Origin: Antennarius striatus
Lineage: Eukaryota > Chordata > Actinopteri > Lophiiformes > Antennariidae
Length of the DNA: 64,000 nucleotides
NCBI RefSeq assembly: GCF_040054535.1
Contig: NC_090778.1
Span: forward strand, 13,051,501 to 13,115,500
Direction: 5' to 3'
Below are positions 27,401-55,985 of this stretch, in pieces (positions within the stretch are counted from its first letter, which is position 1; the number at the start of each line of letters is the position of its first letter). The notes under the pieces were generated by a model. It saw only the letters and a list, made by a program, of their open reading frames with translations, made no database searches and was not told where the DNA came from. Both the position numbers and the translations under genes were made by a program.

Positions 27401-30400
27401 CCCATCAACCAGACTTTGTGTCAGCTCTGAACTGATGTTTACCTCAAACTCTGACTGATGGCCTGGGGGTGGTCTTTCCCTTTTGTGTTCAAAACTAGAT
27501 TGATCTCCACGGGGTGATTACATTGAACTTGCCTTAATCAAAGAATGTTGGAAAATTATTACAACATGGTGCCCTTGGAGCTTCCATAACTTTAACCCAA
27601 CAGGGTGGAAGCTCACTGTAACATGATGCTGAACCCAGAAACACCAGGACAATCACAAAACCTTTTTATCCAAATGTGGGTCTGTTTAAATCTGACCCAC
27701 ACAGCAAAAAAGAAAGTGTTTTCCTGGGACGTGTTTGTAACACTTAATTCTCAACTGTTCAATAACCACTGGCAAAATGTTGAAGTGAACGACAGTCTTG
27801 GAAGACAGTCATAATCCATTCAAAGCTGGTCTATCTCAGAAAGCTAAAATTTTCATTAAGTAAATTTGGACTATGTTCAACTGTTTTAATAAAAAAAAAA
27901 GACACAAGCCTCTTACATGTGATACATTCTGTTAGTTGACTGATAATCAGGGTTAATCGGATCCTCGTAACTGAGCTCCTCGGCCCTCTCTCGCTCCTGA
28001 TACATGTAGGCACCACGCACCAGCTTGGCAGCAAAACACCAACTTTCACGTCGAGACAATTCTACGTCCATGGTCACACAGTCATAAGCTTCCTTCAGGG
28101 CAAAAATTGAACAAAGATTAACTCATAGTCAAATAGTCATTTTATAACTTTGATGAGTAAAAAGAGAACATAAATATTTACTGAGAAACAACACATTTTG
28201 AAAACATAGTCAAAAGTTCTGGATATATTAACCTGAGTAGGTAAGATTACATTTTGATCTCACATCGCTGGTCTTGTTGCCAAGTTGTAGAACCTTCCCT
28301 ACCTTGAGGTAGCATTGGTATGTGTTATAGATGACTGGCTTCTCTCTGTTATAGATCCTCTGCATTTCTAATGTCAGCCTGCTAATAGCAGGCTGGAGGT
28401 AGGTTTGCTCTGCGTCCACCATCAAGCGCACACCATTCTCGATGGCATGCTAGATTTAAAAAAAAAAAAAGGGGGGGGGGTTAATGTTATGTTTTTGCCA
28501 GTTTGCTTTTTGTTTGTAAATCTATGATTTTGGTGATATTTCTTGAGAGGAGCGGTAGAAAGCAAAGACAATCAATTAGATATTGACGTTGATCTGGATC
28601 ATGATCTGAATCCAGTACTCTATTTTCATTTTATTAGGTAAAATTAAAAGATTTTGAATTTTGGTTTAACTTCAAGTGTTTGTTCCTTACAAATCAATGA
28701 CAAATTCACTTTGCTGCAGGGTTAGTGTGTATTTGTATACAGTGATCAGTCCCTGTTGTTTTCTCGCTTTTACCTTGACTAGGACGTCCATGCGTTGCAA
28801 CATCCTCTTCATCTGCTTCTCTTCCTCTTCAGTGAATGTCTTCAGCAGTGGTTCCAGTTCACCTCGCTAGACAAACGACCCAAGAGTGTGTGTAACATAA
28901 TGTGCTGATTATCATCAAATATGAAATATCACACAGTACGACAGTAAGGAATGTTTATCTACCCTTCAGCTGACTTATGCCAAAGGTCAAGAGCATGTTG
29001 GTAATTTGTTTAAACTGTATCAGCCAGTTTATATAAACAGTATAAAATGATAAGAAATCTTGTTCATGAGGCTGCAGTCAGCTGCATGCCATTATCCAAA
29101 TCAGCTGCTGCTGCAAATTGTTGCCTCAGATTTGGAAAATCAAACAGCAAAGCAATCATTATCTTCATTTTGGGTTATGAATTAAATTTCTAAAGTCTGA
29201 GATATTGTTTTGAGTACTTTTTTTTTTCTCAATGGTATTATGTTGTGATACTGACCTCTACATTTGGCACAACCAGCAGTTCCGACATCTTTGTTCTGTC
29301 ACCTATGAGGCTGTTCCAGTCGAGCAGGTCAATGGTACTGTCAAGGTGAAGGATGGAAGGATTCACAATAGTACACTAAATATTCCGGTTTTGAGAGTTG
29401 GGGGAGCTGATATGATTTTGTTTGTGTGTTTTAAGCAGGACAACTTAACAGGATTACATTTTGTGAGCCCTAGGGGAAGGAATAAGTGATTAGCTGTTGA
29501 GGCTGTACTGTATCAAGAAAGTAGCAGATATCCAGGTTTTTTTTTGTTTGTTTGTTTTACAAATGCAACTATAGCGATGCCACGATTAGACATACACTGC
29601 TTCTGACTGATTCTGTATAACATCATTATCATGCAGAGCCTATGAGAGCCAGAACAGGGCAGATTATGATGTTCCTATAGTAGGATTTAAATTTGCTTGG
29701 TGATGGTATACACCATACAGTAAGAGGTATAAGTTGCCTTTAGTTTAAAATGTATTGATATTTGTCAGGGTGAAACTGGAGATGTCCCAAAAAATTTTGA
29801 AAGTAGAAAGAAAATGTGGTTTCCCATTTTTCAAATGAAAATAGTGAAATTAAAATTTTTATTTCTAGCCATTACATTTGAGGAAATTTTTTTTATTTGT
29901 CTCAAGATATTTCAGGAGTAGATTAAAATTAATATAATATATTAATAAATCTTTTAATATACAACAAAAGATAATTGAAAACTGAAGCTCCTCAGGACTT
30001 TTTAGCAGACATCTTTCAATAAAATGGGTATACTTAAAAAGTGAGAAAAAAACTTAAAATGTTTCTGTATGCAATTTGAATATTTCTATTTCAGAGCTAC
30101 TGTTCTTACTCTGAAGGGTCCCGTTTCCTTCCACTAAACCAGCTGTAGAAGTCACCCTTTGCACCCAGTTTGGTCAAGAATTCCTAGATAGATAAAGATC
30201 TCAGCATAGCCACGGAATGCATAGACAGGAATGCAAAGATGATATTTACATGGTACACACATATAACTATGTCTAAAGTTCACCATGAAGACACAGGAGA
30301 GACACTACCTGCATCTGATTTAGCTCCAACCTCTGCTCTAAGGTTTCTTGCTCATCTTGTCCCTGTTGTGAAGCCAGGAAGGTGAAAAATCTTCGCCATT

Positions 30401-32072
30401 TGACCAGGACCTCTGAGAACTGTAGCTTTAAAAACAAAACAAAAAATAATGTCAGTCCATTGCACCCCTTCAGCAAGATATTCTGCAAAATATTGGCCTT
30501 CACATTCATATCACAAGGTTAGTGCCTACCAGAAACTGAGGTCTCCCTAGAGCAGTCAGTTTAATGGCAGAAAACCCATCCACTGAACTCCCACCTGCGG
30601 GTCACACAGAAAAATATTAACATGTATGTTATATTCAAGATAGTAATGCATGTAATGAAGATAATTCACTGCACCACAGAACCTTTGTTTTGAAGGATGA
30701 CAATATTAAAAATTTTTGAAAGAAAATTACATTAGAACATTGAAACTATTGTCATGTTTAATTACCAATGCAATTTAAATTCTGCTTATTTACCAGATGC
30801 TTTAATGCACTTGATGAAGGTTTCCATATGCTGGTCACATTTGGCCTCATCCGCATAGAAATAAGTGCGGGCTCCAGTCACTCCCCCACGGCGGTCTCCA
30901 AATGTTTTGTGAACATTGTGCTTTTTGTCTTTATTGTTCTCAGCTGGGGGTGAAAATGAATATAAATGCCTGCTAACTTTACTATAAATGACAAATAAGA
31001 ACATGGGACAGAACTTACCTGTGCTGTCCTCCTTTGTAGCAGACACACATGAGCTAAAACAGATATAGAACACCAAAGGACAGAGTGAGTTTTCTTTCCC
31101 CTGTATTTGTTTAAAAATCTACCTTCCATTGGTAACTTTTGGAAAGCGAGATCTTTCTGTGTCCACTTTGGTCTTGTCGACATGGCATGTCAGGTCAGCC
31201 CACTTACCCCCAGACAGAGCAGTTGTAGCAGTACATGACACTTCATCTATTTTACCTTCAACTCGGGAGCTTGCGTAACCAAACACATGACTAAACACAG
31301 AGAAAGCTGGACAACGAGGACTTCAATTCCATTCAAATCCAGCTTCTTCACACTTACTGTATATGGTAGTTTTATTGTGAAGTTACATTTTTAAAAAATC
31401 CTTTTGACGGTAACTGAAACTGTATTGTTATTCACATATTTAATCGAGTATTTAAACTACTTCTAACCAAAATTGGTCGGGCAGAAATTATTAGTTGTTT
31501 CACCCAATAGAGACACAATTTTGACAATCATCTAATCATTTTGAAGGAGACTTGCCTTTCACACTGATAATTTTGTGTTTTTCTTGGTTTGGTCTACATA
31601 TATTTTTGTTAACTCAGGAACTCCAGGAACTTGTGATTACCTTCAAAAACTTTATATTTAATCCCCGTTGAGGGTCATGGGTCTGCTGGAGCCTTTCTCA
31701 GCTGGCTATGGGTGAGAGATGGGGTACACGCCGGATGAAATGCCAGCTAATCACAGGCCAATACAAAAGACAACTGAACACACAAGCTCACACTCACATC
31801 TGTGGACAATGTGGCGTGACCAATTCATCTAAACAGCATGTGTTTGGAGGTGGGAGAAAGCTGGAGAGATCTGAGACAACTCAACCCAGAAGCTTCCATG
31901 AAAGAAGGTGGGTTTAACAAGAACCCAAAGGAGGCCATCACTCATTTGAATTCCACAGAGTCTAATCGGTGCAGTAGGTATTAATGTACAGTGATGGGGG
32001 ATATGAACATCTAGTCCTAATCATCTGGTTAACCAGTGACTGCGGTGAAAGCACAGCTGGCAGCAAGACATA

Positions 32073-32148
<76 letters not shown>

Positions 32149-34312
32149 CATGAAAGTCTTATTGTTGCCATCTTGACAGATCAGACAGATCACTGGTGCT
32201 GCTGTCACACCATGCTGTCTGAGATCAAGCTGGCATAATGGGCCTTGTCCTTCTGCTTTTGTGTTTGAAGCCAAGAGCTGGGTTAAGGTTTGACATCTAT
32301 TTTGATGTTTGTGATCAGGAATCTCCAAGACAAAATACATCAAAGCTGTGCAGTTATATCTTGTTACGATTGGTGGAATGGTGCAAATAGAATCCAGTAT
32401 GTGCAACAGAGATGGAGAAGGTCACGGAAAAGACCTCACATGAGAGCGTAATAACATGACAAAGCAGTAGTAGAGGACAAAGTGTTTTGCTGCCACAATA
32501 TATGTACATACATATATTGAATATAGGTTTATTTACTCATGACATTACATTAAAATGTTGAACAAGATCAAAAATAGATCTTCACTTTTCTTTATACCTT
32601 AATACATATCATATGTCATGTTTTCTTTTTGAATACAGTATGGTCTACAGGATGTCCTAATTACTCAAGATCCACTTGTGGGCAGCTCCACAACCCAAGT
32701 AATTATGCAACTAGTAATTAGATATTAGGAGAGACTAATAATGTATAATTCATGTGAGCACAGGCATCTATTTAACTTCAACTCAAATTGCAAGTGTGCT
32801 GAATTACTCTGACAGGATTCCTAACAACAACGAAATTCTCTAAAACCAGAATGAGGGCTGTGACTCAGCTAACGTGATTATGCTATAGAGAGCATTTATT
32901 GTACTTCTGAGTTTGAATTCAAATGTATTTTACCACATCAGAAGAAAACAACATTTATGTTGTCTAGGGATCAGTTTCTATAAAATAATTAAAAAAGGGC
33001 TTTATATTCTTATTATGTGGACACAAAATCACTCTTTATCTAATATCTACTTAAACAAATGGGAATAGCACAACTTTCTTACTCTCTCTGTTCGGCCTCT
33101 TCCTGGCTGATGTCTTCCTCTACACTGTAGTCCAGGACAGAGCCAACGCCAAAGGCCTGATTCTTCTGGATTAGGGGCCTGATGGCTATGTGGTCCTCCC
33201 CAGCAACAAACTGTCCGTAGAAGGTCATCTTCATGAACGAGTTGAAAGCTCTCTGCCCTAAGATCTTCTTACTTAAATCCATTATCTGAGTAGAAAGAGA
33301 AGAGACACGGTAACCAAAAGAAAAACAATTTCTGACAGTGTGTTAAATTAGCTGATTTGTAGTTTATCATTTCCCAGGTCGTAAATTGCAATATCCGCAT
33401 CAAGACAGGTTTTGGAGGCAACGGGATTATTTGACAGATCATGGGGAAAAAGAAAGAGAATCTCCCCTAAAAAAAAATTCGGATTATGTTCTGACAAGCT
33501 TCAAACTTCTTAAGGCATGCAGGCCTAAAACAGGGCCAAAGCATGACAGCTGCATGCACACTAAAAATAGGAGCAACAGGGAATTTTATTGCCACTTCAC
33601 ATTTTGGCAGATATTGGCTTTACAAACACAGCCAAGCATCATCGATTCAACTCATTACAATAATGTTAAGTGAGGAAAGAAGACTTTTCTCCCACACATT
33701 TATTGTATAATGTGTACCAACATTAACCAGATAATCATTGATATTATAATATGACCTGTGTATGAGGATGGTGATACACTTTGAAGAGCTGAATCTGGCA
33801 AAACCAGTTTCAGTTTGGGCCTGGTGTGTAGACAGGAACCGTCTTTGTTTGAATGCCATTAACATTGTGAATCTATCATAATGCGTTTCTTGACATGAGA
33901 AATTCACGGCTTTTTTTTTTTGACACGCAGTAATAATGATTAAAATTGCTTTCACATTGAGGTTGGGAGACTAGGTTTGAGGCGTCAACATGAACTCTAA
34001 CTTAATTGTCAGCAGCAGTTTTATAATACATCTCGTCATCAAACCTACCTCTTTGTTTTTATCGACTAAGATGTCATAGGAACAGAGTTTAAAAACAACC
34101 AAACTTCGGAGCAGCTCCAATGAGTCTTTGCTCCTATACGCTTCTTGTGTTTGGTTGAAGTCGACGGAGATCGCTCCTTTCCTTGACAGCCGTTCCTGCG
34201 TCTCCTTCTGGCTCAAGGTGGATTGAAGTCTTTGACAGGAGCAGAAACGTTTCAAGGGAAAATCCGCTCCCAGCCGCGCCAGGTATGGCCCGGCTTTGGC
34301 ACACAGCGCCAT
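24241..34312 (-). CDS. prodh: Proline dehydrogenase 1, mitochondrial (14 coding exons)
   Basis: FAD-dependent enzyme that oxidises L-proline to pyrroline-5-carboxylate at the inner mitochondrial membrane, the first step of proline catabolism. Exons in transcript order: 34312-34049, 33285-33083, 31053-31019, 30943-30794, 30594-30530, 30425-30309, 30183-30110, 29337-29256, 28866-28774, 28449-28303, 28092-27917, 27044-26946, 26859-26771, 24431-24241. All introns are GT-AG, phases agree, and the sum is 1785 nt: 594 residues, close to the roughly 600 of human PRODH. Seen in the product: a basic, acid-poor N-terminus fitting a mitochondrial transit peptide; KLTALGRP (229-236); RLMVDAEQT (369-377); LVRGAY (434-439); MVASHNED (487-494); and the C-terminal YLSRRAQEN (553-561), whose paired arginines bind the proline carboxylate in this family. 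The C-terminus (KYVPYGPV, ending FYRPAY) resembles PRODH rather than the hydroxyproline enzyme PRODH2. The start ATG has A at -3 and G at +4. A fish a/b paralogue cannot be assigned. Divergent from scarf2. Confidence 0.96.
25314..25773. mobile_element. MITE-like inverted-repeat element (prodh last intron)
   Basis: Begins TTACCGTTATTTATGGACTA and ends with the imperfect inverted copy GTAGTCAGGAAAATACGGTA (A). The ACGGTATTTTCC...GACTA-TATAAG terminus is a recurring fish MITE end. No transposase coding remains. Target duplication not evident. Confidence 0.6.
26771..26859 (-). CDS. prodh: prodh coding exon 13
   Basis: Encodes [17 protein letters not shown] and [18 protein letters not shown] acceptor, GTAAGA donor. 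Followed by the 2.3 kb last intron. Confidence 0.95.
26902..26928. repeat. Short (TG)n in prodh intron 12
   Basis: TG run interrupted once by TCTG. Lies only 19 bp from exon 12. Confidence 0.85.
26946..27044 (-). CDS. prodh: prodh coding exon 12
   Basis: Encodes [16 protein letters not shown], then [23 protein letters not shown] acceptor, GTATGG donor. Confidence 0.95.
27917..28092 (-). CDS. prodh: prodh coding exon 11
   Basis: Encodes [16 protein letters not shown], then [17 protein letters not shown] and [17 protein letters not shown]. Holds the LVRGAY motif of the FAD-binding barrel. Ends AT|GTAAGA with two bases carried over. Confidence 0.96.
28303..28449 (-). CDS. prodh: prodh coding exon 10
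   Basis: Encodes [18 protein letters not shown] and NTYQCYLK, highly conserved catalytic-barrel sequence. TCTAG acceptor, GTAGGG donor. Confidence 0.96.
28774..28866 (-). CDS. prodh: prodh coding exon 9
   Basis: Encodes [16 protein letters not shown] and [17 protein letters not shown] acceptor, GTAAAA donor, phase 0 on both sides. Confidence 0.93.
29256..29337 (-). CDS. prodh: prodh coding exon 8
   Basis: Encodes [16 protein letters not shown] and ELLVVPNVE, matching the family's LLDW...LVVPN segment. GACAG acceptor, GTCAGT donor. Confidence 0.92.
30110..30183 (-). CDS. prodh: prodh coding exon 7
   Basis: Encodes [18 protein letters not shown] and a variable RKRDPS stretch. The donor GTAAGA lies inside GAGTAAG, so two bases carry to exon 8. 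Confidence 0.88.
30309..30425 (-). CDS. prodh: prodh coding exon 6
   Basis: Encodes [14 protein letters not shown] followed by a Gln/Glu-rich helical segment ending LELNQMQ. AAAG acceptor, GTAGTG donor. Confidence 0.9.
30530..30594 (-). CDS. prodh: prodh coding exon 5
   Basis: Encodes [16 protein letters not shown], an early strand of the catalytic barrel. CGCAG acceptor, GTAGGC donor, ends in phase 0. Confidence 0.93.
30794..30943 (-). CDS. prodh: prodh coding exon 4
   Basis: Encodes [23 protein letters not shown] and [12 protein letters not shown], strongly PRODH-like. CCCCAG acceptor, GTAAAT donor. Confidence 0.94.
31019..31053 (-). CDS. prodh: prodh coding exon 3 (35 nt micro-exon)
   Basis: Encodes about [13 protein letters not shown] across its junctions, in the variable acidic linker of PRODH. 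The TTTTAG acceptor and GTAAGT donor restore the frame between exons 2 and 4. Confidence 0.88.
31655..31925 (-). repeat. prodh: Dispersed teleost repeat, minus orientation (prodh intron 2)
   Basis: Has GAGGGTCATGGGTCTGCTGG, then AGCCTTTCTCAGCTGGCTAT, GGGTACACGCCGGATG, CACACTCACATCTGTGGACA and GCATGTGTTTGGAGGTGGGA. Its reverse complement runs in the same order as the repeat at 18.7-18.95 kb, so both belong to one family. Confidence 0.55.
32075..32146. repeat. (TG)n microsatellite in prodh intron 2
   Basis: Pure TG run of about 36 units. Confidence 0.98.
33083..33285 (-). CDS. prodh: prodh coding exon 2
   Basis: Begins [10 protein letters not shown] after a CAG acceptor. Carries [15 protein letters not shown] and [12 protein letters not shown], both characteristic of PRODH. 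Ends two bases into a Glu/Asp codon before GTAAGA. Confidence 0.94.
34049..34312 (-). CDS. prodh: prodh coding exon 1
   Basis: Codons 1-88. Starts MALCAKAG, with a basic N-terminus suited to mitochondrial import, and ends VDKNKE followed by a GTAGGT donor (phase 0). Confidence 0.93.
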
Positions 34313-35100
34313 CCTGGAGGAACACAAAACACCCCAGATGCGTTAAAACCCAGAGTAAACACTACAGATCAAGCTGACAGGAATCAACCAGTGACATAAG
34401 ACTTTTGGTAACGCCCTTTGGTACATGTGCACGCCCAGTCTCACGTTTTCAGGTAATCCAATCCCACGACATTCCAGTTTGGTTATTTACCCCACCCCAC
34501 CCTACACTACACGAGTTACACCTAGGAAAAAAGAGGGGAAGACAGGGGCGTCACTAAATGTAATCCCACCTTTGGGCACCTTGGTGCACACCGACCCAAT
34601 TAATGCCAGTTGTGCATGGTAGCTGGTTAACTGTTCATCTTTGCATCATGAACATTCTCAACATGTTTTATTTCCACATGTAAAGTATACACTGTATATG
34701 TGAAAAAGAACAAAACCTTACGTATGTTATGAAACTAGTCCACATTTCTAATCTCAGAAATTCTTACGGCATTGATCATTTAAGCAGAAAATCTTCATGA
34801 TTTTAGTTGATGATTTAAATAAGTATATAAACATAGGTGCACATATTATATACACATACTCAAGTTGTTAAAATGACAGTAAACTCATTTTTAAGTGACA
34901 TATATGTTGTTCATTATTATGAAAAATAGAAGAATTTTTTTTTTTTTACATGTCTAGCATCATCCTTTTGGTCAGAAAACCTTAAAATCTGCGTTGCAGC
35001 AGCTTCCGTATCCAGTGGCCATGTGGGCGTCATACGTCATTGGCGACATATTTCACTTCCTCAGTCAGGGCAGCCATTAGAACACAATGCGATCACTGAA
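34313..35100 (-). promoter_or_regulatory. prodh: prodh 5' flank
   Basis: About 0.8 kb upstream of the prodh ATG before the THAP remnant. It should hold the prodh promoter and 5' UTR by position. No core promoter motif stands out. Confidence 0.3.
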
Positions 35101-35121
35101 GCCATAAACCCGGTAAAGAAC

Positions 35122-36457
35122 ATGGTTACCTGTGTGGTGAACGGTTGTGCCAACACAACAGGACATCAATACAAAGGCAAGGACCTTTGGTCAAAATGAC
35201 CAAAGATCCGAGGATCTGTCATGAGCCCTTTACCTCGGAGGATTTCCAAAGAGATTTGAAGTTAAGATCATTTTTAGACAACACATAGTATTTAGTCTGA
35301 ATTCCCAAGGTTTAGTGGATAATTAATTCATGTTTGAAGCTACTCGAAGTATTGCATAAATGTTTCTATGACCAGATTACCACGTGATTATGGCACTCGC
35401 GAAAAGTAAACAATATCAAAAGTGATAGACAGGTCATTTTACTGAGAAGATCTGTGAAACTAAAAAAAATAAAACAGCATGTCAGGCCCTGATTCTTATA
35501 CATTCTTAAATACAAGACATATTAATATTAACTAGAGTTGTTATTAATTCCACACAGTCCAACAGTGACGAATGGCAGTTAGCTCAATATTAACATAATA
35601 TAGACAATCCCATTGACGGGCTAGCGCATTAGCATCGGTAGCGTGATTAACTTTTCCACACACACTGTAAACCAAAACGGGACATTATAGCTAGTTGGAT
35701 ATAATAATAATAATAATATTAATAATGATGATTCACACTTTATTAATCCCTCATGGAGAAATTCTCTTTACACTCACACATGTACATATATGTGTTAATC
35801 ACAGCACGTGGTTACAGGTTACAGGCCCCTGAAACAGGCACAGCACACTCGGGGCATGTAGGCATGGAATTAGTAGTACAGTATAGAGGTACAGGGGAGG
35901 CAGAGTGATGGGTCGCGTGAGGAAATCGCGCCCCAATGAGCATCTTGTGGGGGGGGGGGGCTTGCTCAAGGGCGCCTCGGCAGTGGCTGGGAGCTGAGCC
36001 AACACCACCCAACGTCAGCTCTCACTCCGATGGATGTCCTGGCGGGAGCGGGACTCGAAGAGATGGCTGAGTGAACCTGTCTTCAAGATATGTGAGCCAC
36101 CGCTGAGCCACTGCCGCCCCCATATCTCTATCAGAATGTGATTCAGATGAAGACACCTGGGATGAGTCGCTAGATGTCCAAATTCTCATTTTCTGCATAC
36201 GGCGGGTGATAATTATCTGCGATAATTACCCCCCAGGTGGGTTCACAGGGAACTCGTCCTAAGTATTTGATGATGATGACATGATTTTAGACGATATCTT
36301 GATAAATAATAGTGAAAATTTTGGCTCGCTTTCTTTATCGGCATTGATATGGATTAACCCCGATGCCTACGATTGCGTCACTTCCGCCGTCATGGAGTGC
36401 TCCATAACTAACGATATATTTTGTTTTTCGAAGTCCCCATTGTTCATTAAAACATAA
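35122..36457 (+). pseudogene. Broken THAP-domain sequence, split by a SINE
   Basis: From an ATG at 35122 the frame reads MVTCVVNGCANTTGHQYKGK, the C-x4-C start of a THAP zinc-finger domain, then stops at 35197-35199. A second frame (35196-35288) reads TKDPRICHEPFTSEDFQRDL and LKLRSFLDNT before a stop. This is the C-terminal half of the same domain, with the expected second-half zinc His replaced by Pro. The middle of the domain is missing and the halves are out of frame. Beyond a SINE (35702-36120), open stretches at 36122-36259 (acidic SECDSDEDTWDESLDV) and 36263-36457 (FDDDDMILDDIL) may be decayed downstream coding sequence. A dead THAP gene copy or P-element-like remnant is the likeliest reading; the downstream part is uncertain. 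Confidence 0.6.
35702..36120 (-). mobile_element. tRNA-derived SINE with LINE-type 3' tail
   Basis: Read on the minus strand: a tRNA-like head (GGCAGTGGCTCAGCGGTGGC at 36101-36120, with a decayed B box near 36047-36060), a body with GAGGCGCCCTTGAGCAAG, and a tail of the form GAATTTCTCCATGAGGG followed by ATTAATAAAG and an ATT-rich run. The CCCTTGAGCAAG body and the ATTAATAAAG tail are typical of teleost SINEs mobilised by LINEs. No clear target-site duplication was found. Confidence 0.65.
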
Positions 36458-36699
36458 AAATGACACCAAGCCTTTTTTTAACTATGTACTTCAAATACAG
36501 ACCTGGTTCATTTGGCCTTTACTGTCCCTTTAAAGCAGTAGCCTACCATAAGACAAATCCGTTGCACTGAGGATGCAGACATACTTCAGATTTCAGTCAT
36601 TACTTGCAGCCACTGGCCCATCCTCAGAAACCTCACCTGCTTCATGATTGTGTGACTTTTGTTGGCACAGCGAGCTCAGTTTATTTGAAGAAAGTCACA

Positions 36700-36915
36700 T
36701 GAAAAGACCTGCAAACATAGTGCCAGCTCCACAAATGAGCAACTTGTAATGGGATGGTGTCTTGCTCAACGGCACCTCAGCAGAGGACAGGAGGTGAAAA
36801 TACATCTCCCACTGCCAGTTCACACTCCAAACTTTTTGGTCCACAAAAGGGTTGAACTTGCCACCCTCTGGTCCCCTGCTCAAGACCTAGTAGGCTGAAT
36901 TACTGCCCCCCCCCC
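36700..36915 (-). mobile_element. Decayed copy of the same SINE body
   Basis: Resembles the copies at 1.4 and 35.8 kb (AAATGAGCAACTTGTAA, then CTTGCTCAACGGCACCTCAG). The tRNA head is badly eroded (GGTTGAACTTGCC for the B-box area) and ends in a C-rich run. Boundaries are approximate. Confidence 0.5.
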
Positions 36916-37046
36916 CATGGTGAAATTATTGTGCATGTATGATTGTTATTGTACATCTGGCAACACACGTTTATTTCTATTTGCTATTGTCCCCAAATTA
37001 CTTGCTGATGGATCCTCATTGGGATTCTGTAGAATAAGTAGTTATA

Positions 37047-37090
37047 GGATGGATGGATGGATGGATGGATGGATGGATGGATGGATGGAT
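37047..37090. repeat. (GGAT)n tetranucleotide repeat
   Basis: About 11 GGAT units, followed within 30 bp by a long GA tract. Confidence 0.95.
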
Positions 37091-37114
37091 AGAATGATGG
37101 ATAGATATATACAT

Positions 37115-37240
<126 letters not shown>

Positions 37241-37544
37241 CTCAAGTAAATATTAAATAAACTTGGGGATCAACTTTGTAGAATTAATTGCTTTAACACT
37301 GTGCACCATGCCCATATTGCTGCTGAAGTACACCGTAAGATTATGTGATCATAAGTTTCTCTCTGAAAGCTAAATTTTGCACAATGAGTTGTCCTGTGAA
37401 GACACATCATTACTGGATGCAGTTTTAAACCTGCCTCCCCCCCACAGCAGCAGGCGGTGAGAGGGACTTGATGAGGCGCTAAATGGCAAAAGTGCAACCC
37501 TTAAACAGATGGGGGAGCTATTGGCTAAGATGTAATTATACTGC

Positions 37545-37557
37545 CCCCCCCCCACAC

Positions 37558-37595
<38 letters not shown>
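37545..37595. repeat. C-run, (GC)n and (CA)n compound tract
   Basis: A C-rich run, then GCGCGCGCGC joined directly to a CA tract. Alternating purine-pyrimidine sequence of Z-DNA type, about 1 kb upstream of scarf2. Confidence 0.9.
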
Positions 37596-37999
37596 GAGAT
37601 ACAAAGATACAATCGCGCACACACATAGTCAAAGAAAAAATTAAAAAAAAACTCCCTTCAGTTTCTGTATGTAAGTGGTCTCTGTATTTCATTATCGTGA
37701 AATCATTATTAAATACGTAAGTAAATTTTGTATACGTCTCCTGTTTCAAATATGCAACTCCCAATGAGAATAATGAGAGTAGTTACCCTTGATGCAAAGA
37801 ACGTGGTTCTTAGTACCACCTAATCTTTTTTTTTTCTTCTTTTTTAAAAAAAAAATAAATTTACTTGTTTATTTTGTGAAATTTTATCCACACGACATTT
37901 TCTAGCCAAGGCCAGTAAAACGGACCTCACTGCGCTCAGGCCAAGGCTATGTACATTTGGTGGCGCACGCATGGCGCACAGAGCCAAAGATAGAGTAAC

Positions 38000-38584
38000 A
38001 AATCAGGAATTTCCCTCCTGCCACTCCTGAGAGCACAAGAGAGGACAAAAGTTACGGATTAAGCTCTTCTTCTCAGAGAAGCAAAAACGTAAAGCGGTTC
38101 ATCTTTTGTCAAGATCATAAATATACAAATATCCAGATTCGTTGAGGACGTTACTTTGGAAAGTTGTTTTTTTTTTGTTTTTTTTTGCGTTATTATTATT
38201 TTTAATTTTCGTTATGCGTCTGGACCCATCAGGTTTGAACGATGGCCTGTTTTAGAAACACTGAAGGATTAAATCGTGCATTGCAGCAGAGCAGCATTTT
38301 CCTAGAATACTGCGATTTGAAAGTTTTGCTTTTCTGACTTTTTGTCAAGTCTCTCCATTGGAATTGCTGTGACTGGACACTTTTCTGCTGCGTTGGGTTT
38401 CTCAATGGCGTAGGTGTTGGCAAGAGTTTTAAAATCACCTTTGGGGCAACGATTTGAAATCTGTGATGCACAAAGACGTGCTTAAACCCCTTTAAAGAAA
38501 AAAAAAAAAAAAAGCCATCAACACTTTCGAAGAAGGGACATGCGGAGTGAAAACGGCGTCTAGAAGGATGCTGCTACTTGTACA
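38000..38584 (+). promoter_or_regulatory. scarf2: scarf2 5' UTR / promoter-proximal region
   Basis: Sequence immediately before the scarf2 start codon, with several CpGs and no competing gene. No clear TATA box could be chosen and the transcription start was not located. Poly-T (38167-38187) and poly-A (38500-38513) tracts are present. Confidence 0.3.
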
Positions 38585-55985
<17,401 letters not shown>

